The notes below the pieces were generated by a model, which had not been told where the DNA came from, did not search any database, and saw only the letters and a list, made by a program, of their open reading frames with translations. Positions 7,296 through 18,041 of a stretch of DNA of 64,000 nt are shown here, piece after piece; positions within the stretch are counted from its first letter, which is position 1, and each line of letters starts with the position of its first letter. The DNA is taken from contig NC_018010.1 of the NCBI RefSeq assembly GCF_000265405.1, positions 3,679,501-3,743,500 on the forward strand, read 5' to 3'. Both the position numbers and the translations under genes were made by a program. The DNA comes from Belliella baltica DSM 15883. Its GTDB lineage: Bacteria > Bacteroidota > Bacteroidia > Cytophagales > Cyclobacteriaceae.

Positions 7296-9026
7296 ATGAG
7301 GCATTCAAAAGCCATTGACTATACAGTTCAAACTATTACTCTAGGCTTTGAAAATTATATTGATGAATTCAATAAGCTTACCCAACTAGCCGCTGTGTAT
7401 TTTGCTCAAAGAAATTGGAAATTGATGCACGAAAATCATAGAAATAGGCTGAGATTGTATAAAGATTTTGTTCAGCAATGTAGAAATGCACTTGAAGAAC
7501 AACTTCAAACAAAGGTCTCCGATTTAGAGTTTTGGCACAAGTCCAAACAACAATACTCAGATCAAATTTCTAAAAGAAAAGATAAAGAATTAGCTGAGAC
7601 ATTTTTCAATTCCGTAATCCGAAAAACAAAACCTAACCTTGCTATTGATGAAAAACTGATGTTTGTACATGAAGGATATGATTCATGTGACATTCACTCA
7701 ACAGAAAACCTATATCATACCTATCCTTCAGCATGGGGACTTCAAAAAATCATCAAAAGGCTATTAGCGGATTTTGATTTTGGGGTAAAATATATGAATC
7801 AAGAAGAAGACATAATATTTCTAGAAAATACAATAAAAAAGGTCATTCTGAGCAGATATAAAGTAGATGATTCCACTGTTACACAAGTATTAAAAAAAGT
7901 CTTTTATCGCAACAAAGCTGCTTACCTTATTGGTCGGACTTATGTGGGAGAAAAATGGATGCCGTTTATCATCCCTATCTTGAATGGGCCAAAAGGAATT
8001 TTCATAGACACCATGATTTTCGACCCCAAAGTGATGGCTCATATGTTTAGCTTTAGCAGATCATATTTCATGGTAGAAGCTGAGATTCCTTCGCAAATGG
8101 TTTCTTTCCTCAATGCTGTCATCAGTCACAAGCAAATACATGAACTCTATAATGCCATAGGATTTAACAAGCATGGAAAGACCGAATTCTATCGGGACTT
8201 TCTCAACCACCTCAATCAGAGTAAGGATCAATTTGTAGTGGCCGAAGGTATCTTGGGAATGGTGATGACGGTGTTCACATTGCCTAGTTACAACATTGTG
8301 TTTAAGATGATCAAAGATCATTTTGAGCCACCTAAAAATATGACTCGCCAAGAAGTCCGAGAGAAATACAAATTGGTCTCTTTACACGACCGTGTTGGAA
8401 GAATGGCAGATACACATGAATTTGAATTTTTCCGATTACCATTGGAAAGAATTCATCCCGCAATGTTACAAGAGTTAAAAAACACCTCTAATTCACTTTT
8501 GTTAACTACAGAAAAAGAATTGATTATCAAACATCTATATACCGAAAGGAAGATGATTCCTTTAAACCTTTATTTGGATGAATGTTCCCATGAAGATGCT
8601 AAGCAAGCGGTAGAAGATTATGGAAATTGTATCATTCAATTGGCACAAGCTAATATTTTCCCTGGAGATATGATGATCAAAAACTTTGGAGTGACGAGAC
8701 AAAAAAGGGTGATTTTTTATGATTATGATGAAATAGAATTTTTGACTGATATGAATTTCAGATGGAAACCAAAAGCTGAAACTTACGAACAAATCTACGC
8801 TTCAAGCCCTTGGTATGATATTGCTAAAAATGATGTATTTCCCGAAGACTTCAAAAGTTTTATGATTGGAAGAGCAGATGTCAAACAGCACTTTCTAGAT
8901 TATCACAAAGAGTTATTCAATCCGGATTATTGGGTGTCAATTCAAAGTCAAATCAAAGCCGGTGAGTTGCTCCATGCTTTTCCTTATTCCAAATCTATCC
9001 GATTCAGACCAGAAGAAAGTATCTAA
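7296..9026 (+). CDS. aceK: Isocitrate dehydrogenase kinase/phosphatase
   Basis: 576 residues, full length for AceK. The N-terminal regulatory half contains NWKLMHENHRNRLRLYKDFV. The kinase/phosphatase half has VAEGILGMVMTVFTLPSYN, where the ATP-binding loop lies, then FKMIKDHFEPPKNMTRQEVREKY, HDRVGRMADTHEFEF, and FYDYDEIEFL with catalytic acidic residues. AceK phosphorylates isocitrate dehydrogenase and removes the phosphate, sending isocitrate to the glyoxylate shunt or the TCA cycle. aceA and aceB are not in this window. The gene begins 85 bases after the IS right end and overlaps the convergent tamL stop by 4 bases. Confidence 0.95.
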   Translation: MRHSKAIDYTVQTITLGFENYIDEFNKLTQLAAVYFAQRNWKLMHENHRNRLRLYKDFVQQCRNALEEQLQTKVSDLEFWHKSKQQYSDQISKRKDKELAETFFNSVIRKTKPNLAIDEKLMFVHEGYDSCDIHSTENLYHTYPSAWGLQKIIKRLLADFDFGVKYMNQEEDIIFLENTIKKVILSRYKVDDSTVTQVLKKVFYRNKAAYLIGRTYVGEKWMPFIIPILNGPKGIFIDTMIFDPKVMAHMFSFSRSYFMVEAEIPSQMVSFLNAVISHKQIHELYNAIGFNKHGKTEFYRDFLNHLNQSKDQFVVAEGILGMVMTVFTLPSYNIVFKMIKDHFEPPKNMTRQEVREKYKLVSLHDRVGRMADTHEFEFFRLPLERIHPAMLQELKNTSNSLLLTTEKELIIKHLYTERKMIPLNLYLDECSHEDAKQAVEDYGNCIIQLAQANIFPGDMMIKNFGVTRQKRVIFYDYDEIEFLTDMNFRWKPKAETYEQIYASSPWYDIAKNDVFPEDFKSFMIGRADVKQHFLDYHKELFNPDYWVSIQSQIKAGELLHAFPYSKSIRFRPEESI

Positions 9027-11311
9027 AAAGGATAGCCAATTGCAAAGTTGAAAATGAGATTTTCTCTTCTCCATGTTCTGCTTTTGATATCAAAAGTATT
9101 TCCCCATCGCTCGTTTTCGGGAAGGTAGGGAACTCGAAGAGGTGTTGCTAAATCAAATCTAATCACAAAGAATTCAATGTCTATTCTGGCACCAAACCCT
9201 GCTCCAACAGCCATTTCATTCCACCAGTTTGAGGTAAATTTGCCGCCAGGAAGAGCTTCATTTTCATTTACCAACCATACATTTCCTGCATCTACAAACA
9301 ACGCTCCTTTTAACACTGAAACTAGTGGAAACCTATACTCAATGTTTCCTTCAAGTCGAACATCTCCCGCTTGATCGAAAAAAGATCCCAAACTCACTTG
9401 CTCTGGCCTATATGTACCTGGTCCCAGACCTCTAATTCTAAATGCACGGACACTATTCGGTCCTCCCGCAAAAAACTGCTTTACAAATGGTAAAGATTCT
9501 GAATTTCCATAAGGCAAACCCAATCCACCAAAAATTCTCGTAGCTATCGTATGTTTCTGATTTGGTCTCCAATAATATCTCAAATCCAAATCCCCTCTCG
9601 CATATTGTGCATAATTCAATCCCAAGAAAGTTCCCTGTTCTGTTCCCAAAAATGTGTTAGCTAGATTGAATCCGTTGCCTGCCAAATCAAGCCCTGCGCC
9701 AAAGAAGATTCCATGCGTTCGAAACCTGTCGGACAACTTGTTATAATTAAATGTATAATTGATCCCAGCAATAAACTGTTGCTCAAAACTTCTTCTTAGA
9801 AAAGGATTGTTATCCAAAATCTGCTCGAATTCAGGTGAAGTTCTAGTGAGATTGACCAAGTTTAAACTGATTGGATTGATTTCGTGATAGACAAATCTAT
9901 TGGCATTCCAATAATAGCCATAGTTTGCTGAAAAGGTATTTAGACGATATAGTCCACCCCTACTCTGATATTCTGTTCCCAAACTCATTTTCGTTTTCGG
10001 AACTGAATAGCTAAACCGCTCTTTTATAGGAATGAAAAAAACTACTCTAGGGAAAATCAAATCGGCTTTCAAACCTAATTCGATTGAATTCAAACCTGAA
10101 AGCTGTCCGCCTGCAAGTTGGTTTTCGTAAGCAAATTTGGCTGTAAGATTGAGTGTCTCACCTCCATGAAACAAATTCCTATTTCTGTAAATAACATTCA
10201 ATGCTGGCCCAGCAAAATTGTTTGATTTTGATACACCTTGGAGCTCGACTCTAATTGATCGCTTGTTCAGCGGAGACAGGTAGATATTGGCATCTAAATT
10301 CCCTTTAGTAACACTATCCTCCAATTCATCATATCGCAAATTGACAAACCTGTAGTTGCCTATTGAGCTCAATCTATTACTTGTCAATCTTGATTTTTTG
10401 GGGGAATATAGAGCACCTTTTTCCAATAAAACATATTGCTCCAAAAGCTCAGGCTTAAAAACTTCCACCCCTTGAATAAAGTCCTTCCCATCTATGGTAA
10501 CTGTATCGATTTTTCCTTCCTCGTCCATCACAGAGTAATTAGGGAAAATTCTAATGTTATTCACCACATAAGGAATTACACCATTGCTTGGAGTGTTTGA
10601 TTTTAATCTTAAAAATAAGTCAAACTCTCTTTTATCACTAACATTTGTATCTGCTTCAAAAATGAGATAATTCGCATTGAAGTTATAATATCCAAGATCT
10701 TTTAATGCCTCGTCGAGTCTTTCTCTTTCGTTTTTCAATAAAGAAAGGTCAAATCGATTTCCTTCTTTCAATTCAGTTTCCTCCATTAAGGTCTTTATCT
10801 CCTTGTCTATTTCTAAGGAATCCCGATCAATCTTGAAGTTTCTAAGTGTATAGGGTTTGGTTACATTTACTTGATAATTAATAGAAGCAAACTTTTCGCC
10901 TCGATTCACTTCTGAAGTTGCCGAAGAATAAAAAAACCCTTTGTTTTCTAATCTATTGATTATTAACTCTTCCGTCTTACCTGGGTCTACTTTGCTAAAA
11001 TAAACAGGTTCTTCTCCTAACTTCTTTTTCAAAAACCTATTGATAAAGCCAGGCTTTTCTTTACTTCCTTTATAATGTGCCCAAAGTCCAAAATACATTC
11101 CCAAAATCTTGGTGTTTGGTTCTGGCCTCACCAATCCTTCCAGCTCAGTTTTGACTTCTTTAAAATCTTTCAAAGATTCTTCTGATTTTAAACTCAATTC
11201 CGCCCCTATATATAATCGCTCGTCTTCAGGTATGAATTTCTTCACACTACAAGCCTCACTAAAAGCTAGTAAAAAACCAAAACTCAATATGTAAACGGAT
11301 TTAATCTTCAT
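9023..11311 (-). CDS. tamL: TamL-type lipid-anchored BamA/TamA-family outer membrane protein
   Basis: 762 residues. Signal peptide with a lipobox-like Cys at residue 21 (AFSEAC) marks the Bacteroidota TamL variant, a TamA homologue with lipid anchor. POTRA-like repeats fill roughly residues 30-380, followed by a C-terminal 16-strand barrel of the surface-antigen D15 class, with FFAGGPNSVRAFRIRGLGPG matching the conserved VRG(F/Y) loop motif and a final aromatic residue (NFAIGYPF). It should act with TamB in inserting or stabilising outer-membrane proteins. Its ATG overlaps the tamB stop by 11 bases, so the order is tamB then tamL in one operon. Confidence 0.92.
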   Translation of the reverse strand: MKIKSVYILSFGFLLAFSEACSVKKFIPEDERLYIGAELSLKSEESLKDFKEVKTELEGLVRPEPNTKILGMYFGLWAHYKGSKEKPGFINRFLKKKLGEEPVYFSKVDPGKTEELIINRLENKGFFYSSATSEVNRGEKFASINYQVNVTKPYTLRNFKIDRDSLEIDKEIKTLMEETELKEGNRFDLSLLKNERERLDEALKDLGYYNFNANYLIFEADTNVSDKREFDLFLRLKSNTPSNGVIPYVVNNIRIFPNYSVMDEEGKIDTVTIDGKDFIQGVEVFKPELLEQYVLLEKGALYSPKKSRLTSNRLSSIGNYRFVNLRYDELEDSVTKGNLDANIYLSPLNKRSIRVELQGVSKSNNFAGPALNVIYRNRNLFHGGETLNLTAKFAYENQLAGGQLSGLNSIELGLKADLIFPRVVFFIPIKERFSYSVPKTKMSLGTEYQSRGGLYRLNTFSANYGYYWNANRFVYHEINPISLNLVNLTRTSPEFEQILDNNPFLRRSFEQQFIAGINYTFNYNKLSDRFRTHGIFFGAGLDLAGNGFNLANTFLGTEQGTFLGLNYAQYARGDLDLRYYWRPNQKHTIATRIFGGLGLPYGNSESLPFVKQFFAGGPNSVRAFRIRGLGPGTYRPEQVSLGSFFDQAGDVRLEGNIEYRFPLVSVLKGALFVDAGNVWLVNENEALPGGKFTSNWWNEMAVGAGFGARIDIEFFVIRFDLATPLRVPYLPENERWGNTFDIKSRTWRRENLIFNFAIGYPF

Positions 11312-14300
11312 TTTCCTCCTCTTTTACTCCTTCTGACTTTCCTTCTGACATTCCTTCTGAAGACTTTTTTTCTTCCTCAGATTCCTTTTCGCCATTTCTC
11401 TGTTGTAACTTATCTATTGGGTTTTCCTCTTTTTTGTTCAAATCTATTCCCTTCCAAAGCTCTGTGAACTGATTAAATTCCCTATTGAAAATGACTCCAA
11501 TACCAGTAATGATCAATTGACCATCAATAATACTTTCAAATTGGTTTTTTCTGAAAGCTCTCAATCTATAGCGACCATTCTCAGTAAGTATGTATTCCAA
11601 ACTCACATTTCCTAAAATGGCATTCGTTTGATCTGGGTTTTGGGAACTTCCTTCAATATCAACTTGACTTCCTACCTGTACGACTAATCTATCATCGAAT
11701 AAGCGTTTTCTTGCACTTACATTGAGTTGGGTTCGATCTTGGGCACTTCCACCTTGATAATCCGTAAAACTATCCAAATCAAAATCTAGCTCCAATCCAG
11801 AATTCCCAAACACACTGCTTGAAAGCGCATTAAGCTGCCCCGAGAGTACTTGACTCACACTATTCCTTGCAATCGCAGAAGTGCCACCACCTGAGCCATC
11901 ACTTCCTGTTGAAGGGAAAAATCTATTCAAGACCAACAGCGAAAACACCTGCTTATTGAGTTCGTCTTCTTGTTCATTCACTTGCAAAACTCTGCTGTAA
12001 ACATTGCCACCCAAAGCTCCTCTTTGATCCTCCGGCATATCTAATCTGAAGGAAATTGCTGGTTTCAGTAATTCCCCATCAACATTCAAATAAACTGAGA
12101 ATGGCAACTCCTGTAAATATTGTGTTCTGTTTTCGGTATTGGAACTTGAAAGCTGAGAAGCCATCAGTTCAGATGAAGCAGTCCTAACTGTATAAATTGC
12201 TGAAATATTCAAATCAGCATCCATAGGGTCACCGTTCCAAGTTATCCGGCTTCCTGATGCGATTTCAAACCTTCTGCTGACCAAATTATACAAAGACATT
12301 TCATAATGCCCTTTGCTGATTTCATAGTTTCCACTTAAAGTAACTCTACCGTTAGGATTGATTTCCATATTCAAATCCGCATTCCCAGATACTTGAAGGT
12401 TATCTCCAGATCTTTCATCTACAATAACTTTAAAAATTGCAGCAGGATCAATTTTAAGAATGGATCGAATATCATATCCTGAAAATGCATTAGGAGTTTC
12501 TTCCCCTTGTCTGGTCAAAATGTCGTAAGGATCTTGTCTATTTACAAAAACAACAACTCCTTCTCTTTCAACAATATCTAATTGTGTTTCTGGAATAAGA
12601 ACAGTAAAATCTGTCCCTTCTTTTACGGTGACACTAGCATTGATCCTTGGTAAATTTAAGTCACCCTTGACAGTGACATCTGCATCTAGAATTGCACTTC
12701 CAAAAAACAATTCATTGTCATCACGGGTAGAATTGACTGCTCTAAAACTATTCGCCTTTAGTGTCAGATCAAAACTCGGATTGATGTAGCTTTCTGTCAA
12801 AACTGACCCATCGATAATAAATTTTTGGCCTTCAGTATCCTGGAATGTGAAATTATTTAAATAAATCCCATCATTATCAATACTAATTTTCTCCTCTGGC
12901 AAAAGGTATTTTGAGTTCAATTGAGCGACAGTAAAAGATGCATTATTGAAGGCAATTTCTCCATTGTAAATTGGCTCTGTTGTAAAGCCTGATGCATTGA
13001 CCTTACCAGAAAGAAACCCTGAAGCATCTCTCAATTCAGATCCTGACAAGGCTGCTAAAAGTTGCATCTCAATTTTATTCAAATCTAAATCCAGATCAAA
13101 TTCCCCACCAGCTTCATCAGCAACAAAACTACCGCCCATGTCGAGATCTACGCCACCATCTTTCAGAGCAAGTTTCAATTTATAATTCCCTAAATTCTCA
13201 GACACTGCATCTAAAGAGAGATTTCCCAATGGCACATCCAAAGCTTTGAGTTCATTGATTTTTAGGTTTGCCAAGAGTCCAATCGCTCCAAAAGGATTTT
13301 CAACAACTAATCTTCCATTGAGCGTACCTCCTGCCAGCAATTCGTCAGGGTTGAATAATGTGGTGAAAGTTTCTAATCTGAAATCTTTGAATTGCATCGC
13401 TAAATGTTCCTCAGCCACATCATCCAAATCATCTCGGATCAATAATTCCTGATTGTTTCTATTGAATCTAAATTCTTCGAAGTGAATGTAATTTTCGGCA
13501 ATTAGAATCTCATTACTTTCAGGAATATTCCATTCTCTTTTATTTAATAACAGATCATCTGGCGAAAAATGAATACTTAATGTATCTCCTTTCATTCCTA
13601 TATCTGAGGCTACATGAACCATTTGTTCATTCCCATCAAAGGAATTAAAATCAAAATAAAGTCTTCTATTCTCTAATTCACCCGTAAAATAAGTCCTATC
13701 CATAGCCAATGGCCCTGATTCTAATCGTAAAAAACCAAAGGCAAGATCTAAGTCTTTCTGATCTGAACTTACTCGTACACCCAAGCTATCAATTTCAATT
13801 CCTGAATATTTCAAATAAGGAAAATCTATATCAGCATCTAGCTTACTTATGTTTTGATCAAAATCTACTTCGATTCTGGCTGTATCGAGTTTTTCCAATC
13901 CTTGTAGAAAAACCTGATTCAAAATTGGAGCTTGATTTAGAGTCAAATTCAAATTCATCATCACTTCTCCTTGAGCAATTGAAGTGGAGTCTTGATCCTC
14001 GTCTAAATAATTGACTAGATGCTGATACAGCGCATCACTCAAGAGTTGTGGCGAAGTATTTGACCTTAGATTTCCGTTGACAAGTAGACTTTTGATATCT
14101 AAACTGGTGGAATCTTCTCGAACCCGAGCCTTTAAATCTAAACTTCCAACTGGATAGTTTCTATCTTCAAACACCATAATGGCATCTTTCAGATTAGTCT
14201 GTAAATCAAAACTGCTTGGATTCCCTTCAAAAGTTGCAGTAAACAAAAATTTCCCTCGAAGATCTTGAGGAAAGAATCCTAAATTGAAAAAATCAGCACC

Positions 14301-16391
14301 TTTCAAATCTAAATTCAAATCAATTTTAGAATTAATTGAATCTAAGTCAAGTTTGGTCAATAAATCAAAATCCAAATATTCATCTTCCAAAGCAAGATGA
14401 ACATCACCTACACCATTGTCTAATTGCCCTTCTAAAACTAGCCCAGAATAATCATTGCCATAAATCTTCAATCTTTCAAAATTAGATGACAATTCTGCTG
14501 TTAGGTTATCTATTGAAGTTCCTCTTCCATTACTTTGAATATCAAAAGTCAAAGTATCCAGGCCTGAGTTTCCAAGTAAATTACCTATTTGTAGTTCAAT
14601 TACTTCTATGTTAGCCAAATACGTAATTTCCCCATTGTTTTTGAATGCACCATCAAACTTGATTTTGCCCATCTCTGTGTCGAGTGCAAGGTCAGCTGTT
14701 AAATCATCGAGTTTACCTTTTGCTTTTGCTTGAAGAGAGATGTCTTCAGGCAGGTTTATTCCTCCAAGATTTTGTTCATCGACAAATTTTAAGATCGTTT
14801 TTTTATCCGTATTGAGGTTGATTTTAGGAAAGTCAAAGGCAAGCAATTCCATGTCAATAACATTATATAACCTTCCTGAACCTGCTAAAGAAGATTGATC
14901 CCATTTCAAATCGATATTGGGAATTACAAGGGAATTGACGTTTCCATTGGCTCGCATTTTCAACCTCAATGGAGCAGAAGCGAGGTTTCTAATCATTTCG
15001 TCTTGGCTCAAACTTGGTTCAAAAAAGTATGCATCACGAATGTCTCCCAAAAATTCATTTATTGTTAACTCGAAATTGCTTTTATCTGGATTTTCCATCA
15101 ATGCTTGCATTGAATCAAAACCAAGATTTACATCTGCCAAAAGCCTACTTCTATTCGTTTCAATTTCTAAATTAGCAAGAGCAATGAATTCGTTCTCTAC
15201 CTTCACACCTGTTGAAAAAGTCTTCAACTCAAATCCTCCCGATTCTTGAAATTCGAATTGATTGAGGTTGAATCCAGCTTTTTCATTTTTGAGATAAATA
15301 TTATCCAGACTCGCAGTCAAATTCTCAAAAATCATAGCTTCCGGATTAAAAAAACCTTGTTGAATATCAGTATCCCGTGTTTTGAATTCTAACCTATTTT
15401 CAGCTAACTCAATACTTCCCACATCAACTTTCCATTCAGGCCAAGAAAACGAAATATTTTCAACTTGCTCTTCTTCTTGATTTACAACTTGAGGTACAGA
15501 AAAATCATGATATAAAATTTGAGATTTTTCCAAAGTCAATGATTTGACAAGTACTTTTTGATCAGCTAAATCAAATTCAGGCATTTGAAGATTCAGTTCT
15601 CCAATATGAACATCTGAAAATTGGGAATCTACTTCATTGTCATAAGTCAATGATACGTTTTGGATTAAAAAATTCTCTAAAGAAAGCAAAGTTGATATTT
15701 CCGAATCGGGATCAGAATCCTCAGTTTCTTCAAATGGCTTTGTTTGTCGATAACTGACCTTACTATTTTTCAGCGCCACATTTTTAATATCAAAGGCCAA
15801 ATCCTCCAAGTTCATTGAAGCAATATTCAGATCAAATTCTCCCAGTTTTAATTTTGCATCCATACCCATTTTTTCATCTTGATAAGACAAATCAAAATTT
15901 CTAAATGAAATTGGATCTAATGAAATTTTTAATGGTTCGGAGTCAGATTCAGGAATCTCTTCGTTTTGTAGATCAGGTTCAGTAGGTTCAGAAACGAAAG
16001 CATTTATTAAAAAATCATAATTGAATTCCTCAGAATTTTCTTGCCTACTGATATTTGCTTTCAAGCCGTCCCATTCAAGTTTAGAGATATGAATATCTCC
16101 TGTTCGAATAAAATTAATTAACCCAAACCCCAATTCAAGATCTTTGGAGTATAACAAGGTGTCTTTTTTTAAATCCTCAATGTATAATCCTTGAAGTGAA
16201 AAATTGCCTGCAAAAGTTATAAATAGGTGGTCAATTTCGACTTGAGTACTTGTTTTATCGGAAAGGTATGCTGTAGCTTTATTTACGATTATCTGCTGTC
16301 CATAAGGACTTCTGACGAATAATATCAGAACTATTAGAACTAGGAAAATGACAGAGAGTACAATTCCTGATATTTTTAAAAATTTCTTCAA
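11301..16391 (-). CDS. tamB: Translocation/assembly module protein TamB
   Basis: 1696 residues. One N-terminal membrane anchor (residues about 7-26: ISGIVLSVIFLVLIVLILFV), a very long periplasmic beta-helical region made of repeating short strands (AsmA/TamB type), and a C-terminal DUF490/TamB domain with ILKIDPAAIFKVIVDERSGDNL and LNMEINPNGRVTLSGNYEISKGHY. The last ~35 residues are a low-complexity Lys/Glu/Ser/Gly tail with SEG repeats. TamB bridges inner and outer membranes and is linked to lipid transport and outer-membrane protein assembly. It is followed by the overlapping tamL and preceded by a consensus-like promoter. Confidence 0.93.
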   Translation of the reverse strand: MKKFLKISGIVLSVIFLVLIVLILFVRSPYGQQIIVNKATAYLSDKTSTQVEIDHLFITFAGNFSLQGLYIEDLKKDTLLYSKDLELGFGLINFIRTGDIHISKLEWDGLKANISRQENSEEFNYDFLINAFVSEPTEPDLQNEEIPESDSEPLKISLDPISFRNFDLSYQDEKMGMDAKLKLGEFDLNIASMNLEDLAFDIKNVALKNSKVSYRQTKPFEETEDSDPDSEISTLLSLENFLIQNVSLTYDNEVDSQFSDVHIGELNLQMPEFDLADQKVLVKSLTLEKSQILYHDFSVPQVVNQEEEQVENISFSWPEWKVDVGSIELAENRLEFKTRDTDIQQGFFNPEAMIFENLTASLDNIYLKNEKAGFNLNQFEFQESGGFELKTFSTGVKVENEFIALANLEIETNRSRLLADVNLGFDSMQALMENPDKSNFELTINEFLGDIRDAYFFEPSLSQDEMIRNLASAPLRLKMRANGNVNSLVIPNIDLKWDQSSLAGSGRLYNVIDMELLAFDFPKINLNTDKKTILKFVDEQNLGGINLPEDISLQAKAKGKLDDLTADLALDTEMGKIKFDGAFKNNGEITYLANIEVIELQIGNLLGNSGLDTLTFDIQSNGRGTSIDNLTAELSSNFERLKIYGNDYSGLVLEGQLDNGVGDVHLALEDEYLDFDLLTKLDLDSINSKIDLNLDLKGADFFNLGFFPQDLRGKFLFTATFEGNPSSFDLQTNLKDAIMVFEDRNYPVGSLDLKARVREDSTSLDIKSLLVNGNLRSNTSPQLLSDALYQHLVNYLDEDQDSTSIAQGEVMMNLNLTLNQAPILNQVFLQGLEKLDTARIEVDFDQNISKLDADIDFPYLKYSGIEIDSLGVRVSSDQKDLDLAFGFLRLESGPLAMDRTYFTGELENRRLYFDFNSFDGNEQMVHVASDIGMKGDTLSIHFSPDDLLLNKREWNIPESNEILIAENYIHFEEFRFNRNNQELLIRDDLDDVAEEHLAMQFKDFRLETFTTLFNPDELLAGGTLNGRLVVENPFGAIGLLANLKINELKALDVPLGNLSLDAVSENLGNYKLKLALKDGGVDLDMGGSFVADEAGGEFDLDLDLNKIEMQLLAALSGSELRDASGFLSGKVNASGFTTEPIYNGEIAFNNASFTVAQLNSKYLLPEEKISIDNDGIYLNNFTFQDTEGQKFIIDGSVLTESYINPSFDLTLKANSFRAVNSTRDDNELFFGSAILDADVTVKGDLNLPRINASVTVKEGTDFTVLIPETQLDIVEREGVVVFVNRQDPYDILTRQGEETPNAFSGYDIRSILKIDPAAIFKVIVDERSGDNLQVSGNADLNMEINPNGRVTLSGNYEISKGHYEMSLYNLVSRRFEIASGSRITWNGDPMDADLNISAIYTVRTASSELMASQLSSSNTENRTQYLQELPFSVYLNVDGELLKPAISFRLDMPEDQRGALGGNVYSRVLQVNEQEDELNKQVFSLLVLNRFFPSTGSDGSGGGTSAIARNSVSQVLSGQLNALSSSVFGNSGLELDFDLDSFTDYQGGSAQDRTQLNVSARKRLFDDRLVVQVGSQVDIEGSSQNPDQTNAILGNVSLEYILTENGRYRLRAFRKNQFESIIDGQLIITGIGVIFNREFNQFTELWKGIDLNKKEENPIDKLQQRNGEKESEEEKKSSEGMSEGKSEGVKEEENED

Positions 16392-16435
16392 AAGCTTTTT
16401 GATAATAAAGACTCTGTTTGGAGTGATATAAGTTT

Positions 16436-16469
16436 CAAATGTAACATTATCGTGAATTTATAGGGCAAA
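16436..16469 (-). promoter_or_regulatory. Promoter of tamB-tamL
   Basis: Minus strand: TTTG (16469-16466), 22-base spacer, TACATTTG (16443-16436), an exact -7 box. Start expected near 16430, about 40 bases before the ATG. Spacer is at the long end of the known range. Confidence 0.5.
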
Positions 16470-16569
16470 AATAAAGCCATAATAATTTAAATTCTTTTAA
16501 ATAAAACACTCAAAAGACCTGTCATTTTGTCGGTATTTCCTTAATTTCGCAGATTGAAATTGAAATTAC

Positions 16570-18027
16570 ATGGAAAACATTATTAAAGACATAGATATCA
16601 TCTCAGCAGAAGAAGCACAAGCCTGTGATTATAAGACAACTGAAGATGAAAATACGGGTAAAGCCAAAAAATTGTATATTGAATCTTATGGATGTCAGAT
16701 GAATTTTTCTGATTCAGAAATCGTCGCTTCCATTATGAAGGACAATGGTTTTGATACAACATCAGATTTCCAACAAGCAGATGTGATTTTCTTAAACACT
16801 TGCTCTATAAGAGAAAAAGCTGAACTTACAGTAAGGAAGAGGCTTTCTCAATTTAATAATATAAAGAAAAATAAACCTGAATTGACCATCGGAGTATTGG
16901 GCTGTATGGCTGAGCGCTTGAAAGAAAAACTCCTTGAGGAAGAGAAATTGGTTGATGTGGTCGTTGGTCCAGATGCCTACCGAGATCTTCCGAACTTGGT
17001 GTCAGAAGCAGAGGATGGCAATAAAGGTGTCAATACTTTTCTATCTAGAGAAGAGACCTATGCTGATATCTCACCTGTGAGATTGAATTCAAATGGAGTA
17101 AGTGCATTCATATCTATCATGCGTGGATGTGACAATATGTGTTCGTTTTGTGTTGTCCCTTTCACCAGAGGGCGAGAAAGAAGTAGAGACCCCCACTCTG
17201 TCGTCCGAGAAGCTCAGGAATTATTCGATAAAGGCTTCAAAGAAGTGACACTCTTGGGACAAAATGTAGATAGCTACAAGTGGTCTCCTGAAGAAAACAA
17301 CAAAGCAAGATTAAACAAAAAAGATGATGTCAGCACGATAATTAATTTTGCTCATCTTTTGGAAATGGTTGCCCAAGTTAGCCCAAAACTTCGAGTAAGA
17401 TTTTCCACTTCCCATCCCAAAGACATTACAGATGAGGTTTTGCATACCATGAAAAAGTATGACAATATCTGTAATTACATTCACCTTCCTGTTCAGAGTG
17501 GTAATTCCAGAGTCCTGGAGATGATGAATAGAACCTATGACAGAGCATGGTATCTAGAGCGTGTTTCAAAAATCAGAGAAATCTTGGGAGAAGAATGTGG
17601 AATCTCTTCAGATATGATTACAGGTTTTTGCTCAGAAACAGAAGAAGAGCACCAAGATACTTTGACTTTGATGGACATTGTAAAATATGATTTCTCCTAC
17701 ATGTTCTACTATTCTGAAAGGCCAGGAACTTTAGCTGCGAAAAAATATGTGGATGATATACCATTGGAGGTAAAAAAGAGAAGACTGAATGACATCATTC
17801 AAAAACAAAGTCAACTTTCTGAAGAAAGAAATAAACTTGATGTAGGGAAAATCCAAGAAATCTTGATTGAAGGTGCATCTAAAAGATCTGAAGAGCAATT
17901 AAGAGGAAGAAACTCAGCCAATAAAATGGTAATTGTAAATAAGGGAAATCTAAAAAAAGGAGATTATGCTCTTGTGAAAATTACTGACTGTACTCCTGCT
18001 ACATTATTTGGGGAAGTAATTTCCTGA
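16570..18027 (+). CDS. miaB: tRNA-2-methylthio-N6-dimethylallyladenosine synthase
   Basis: 485 residues. The N-terminal UPF0004 domain supplies three cluster cysteines (Cys42, Cys78, Cys112), the radical SAM motif CDNMCSFC is at 187-194, and a C-terminal TRAM domain covers roughly 415-485. The [13 protein letters not shown] segment and [18 protein letters not shown] separate MiaB from RimO. It adds a methylthio group to i6A37 in tRNAs reading codons that start with U. An N-terminal extension of about 30 residues precedes the usual start. It heads the run miaB, sigma-54 activator, lptE-like, hypothetical, secG, all with short spacing. Confidence 0.96.
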   Translation: MENIIKDIDIISAEEAQACDYKTTEDENTGKAKKLYIESYGCQMNFSDSEIVASIMKDNGFDTTSDFQQADVIFLNTCSIREKAELTVRKRLSQFNNIKKNKPELTIGVLGCMAERLKEKLLEEEKLVDVVVGPDAYRDLPNLVSEAEDGNKGVNTFLSREETYADISPVRLNSNGVSAFISIMRGCDNMCSFCVVPFTRGRERSRDPHSVVREAQELFDKGFKEVTLLGQNVDSYKWSPEENNKARLNKKDDVSTIINFAHLLEMVAQVSPKLRVRFSTSHPKDITDEVLHTMKKYDNICNYIHLPVQSGNSRVLEMMNRTYDRAWYLERVSKIREILGEECGISSDMITGFCSETEEEHQDTLTLMDIVKYDFSYMFYYSERPGTLAAKKYVDDIPLEVKKRRLNDIIQKQSQLSEERNKLDVGKIQEILIEGASKRSEEQLRGRNSANKMVIVNKGNLKKGDYALVKITDCTPATLFGEVIS

Positions 18028-18041
18028 TTAAAACTATCAAT

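Noticed and set aside
11325..11400. Short SEG-coding repeats at the tamB end as a mobile or variable repeat
   Set aside because: A low-complexity charged tail, common at TamB C termini; copy number too small to suggest phase variation.
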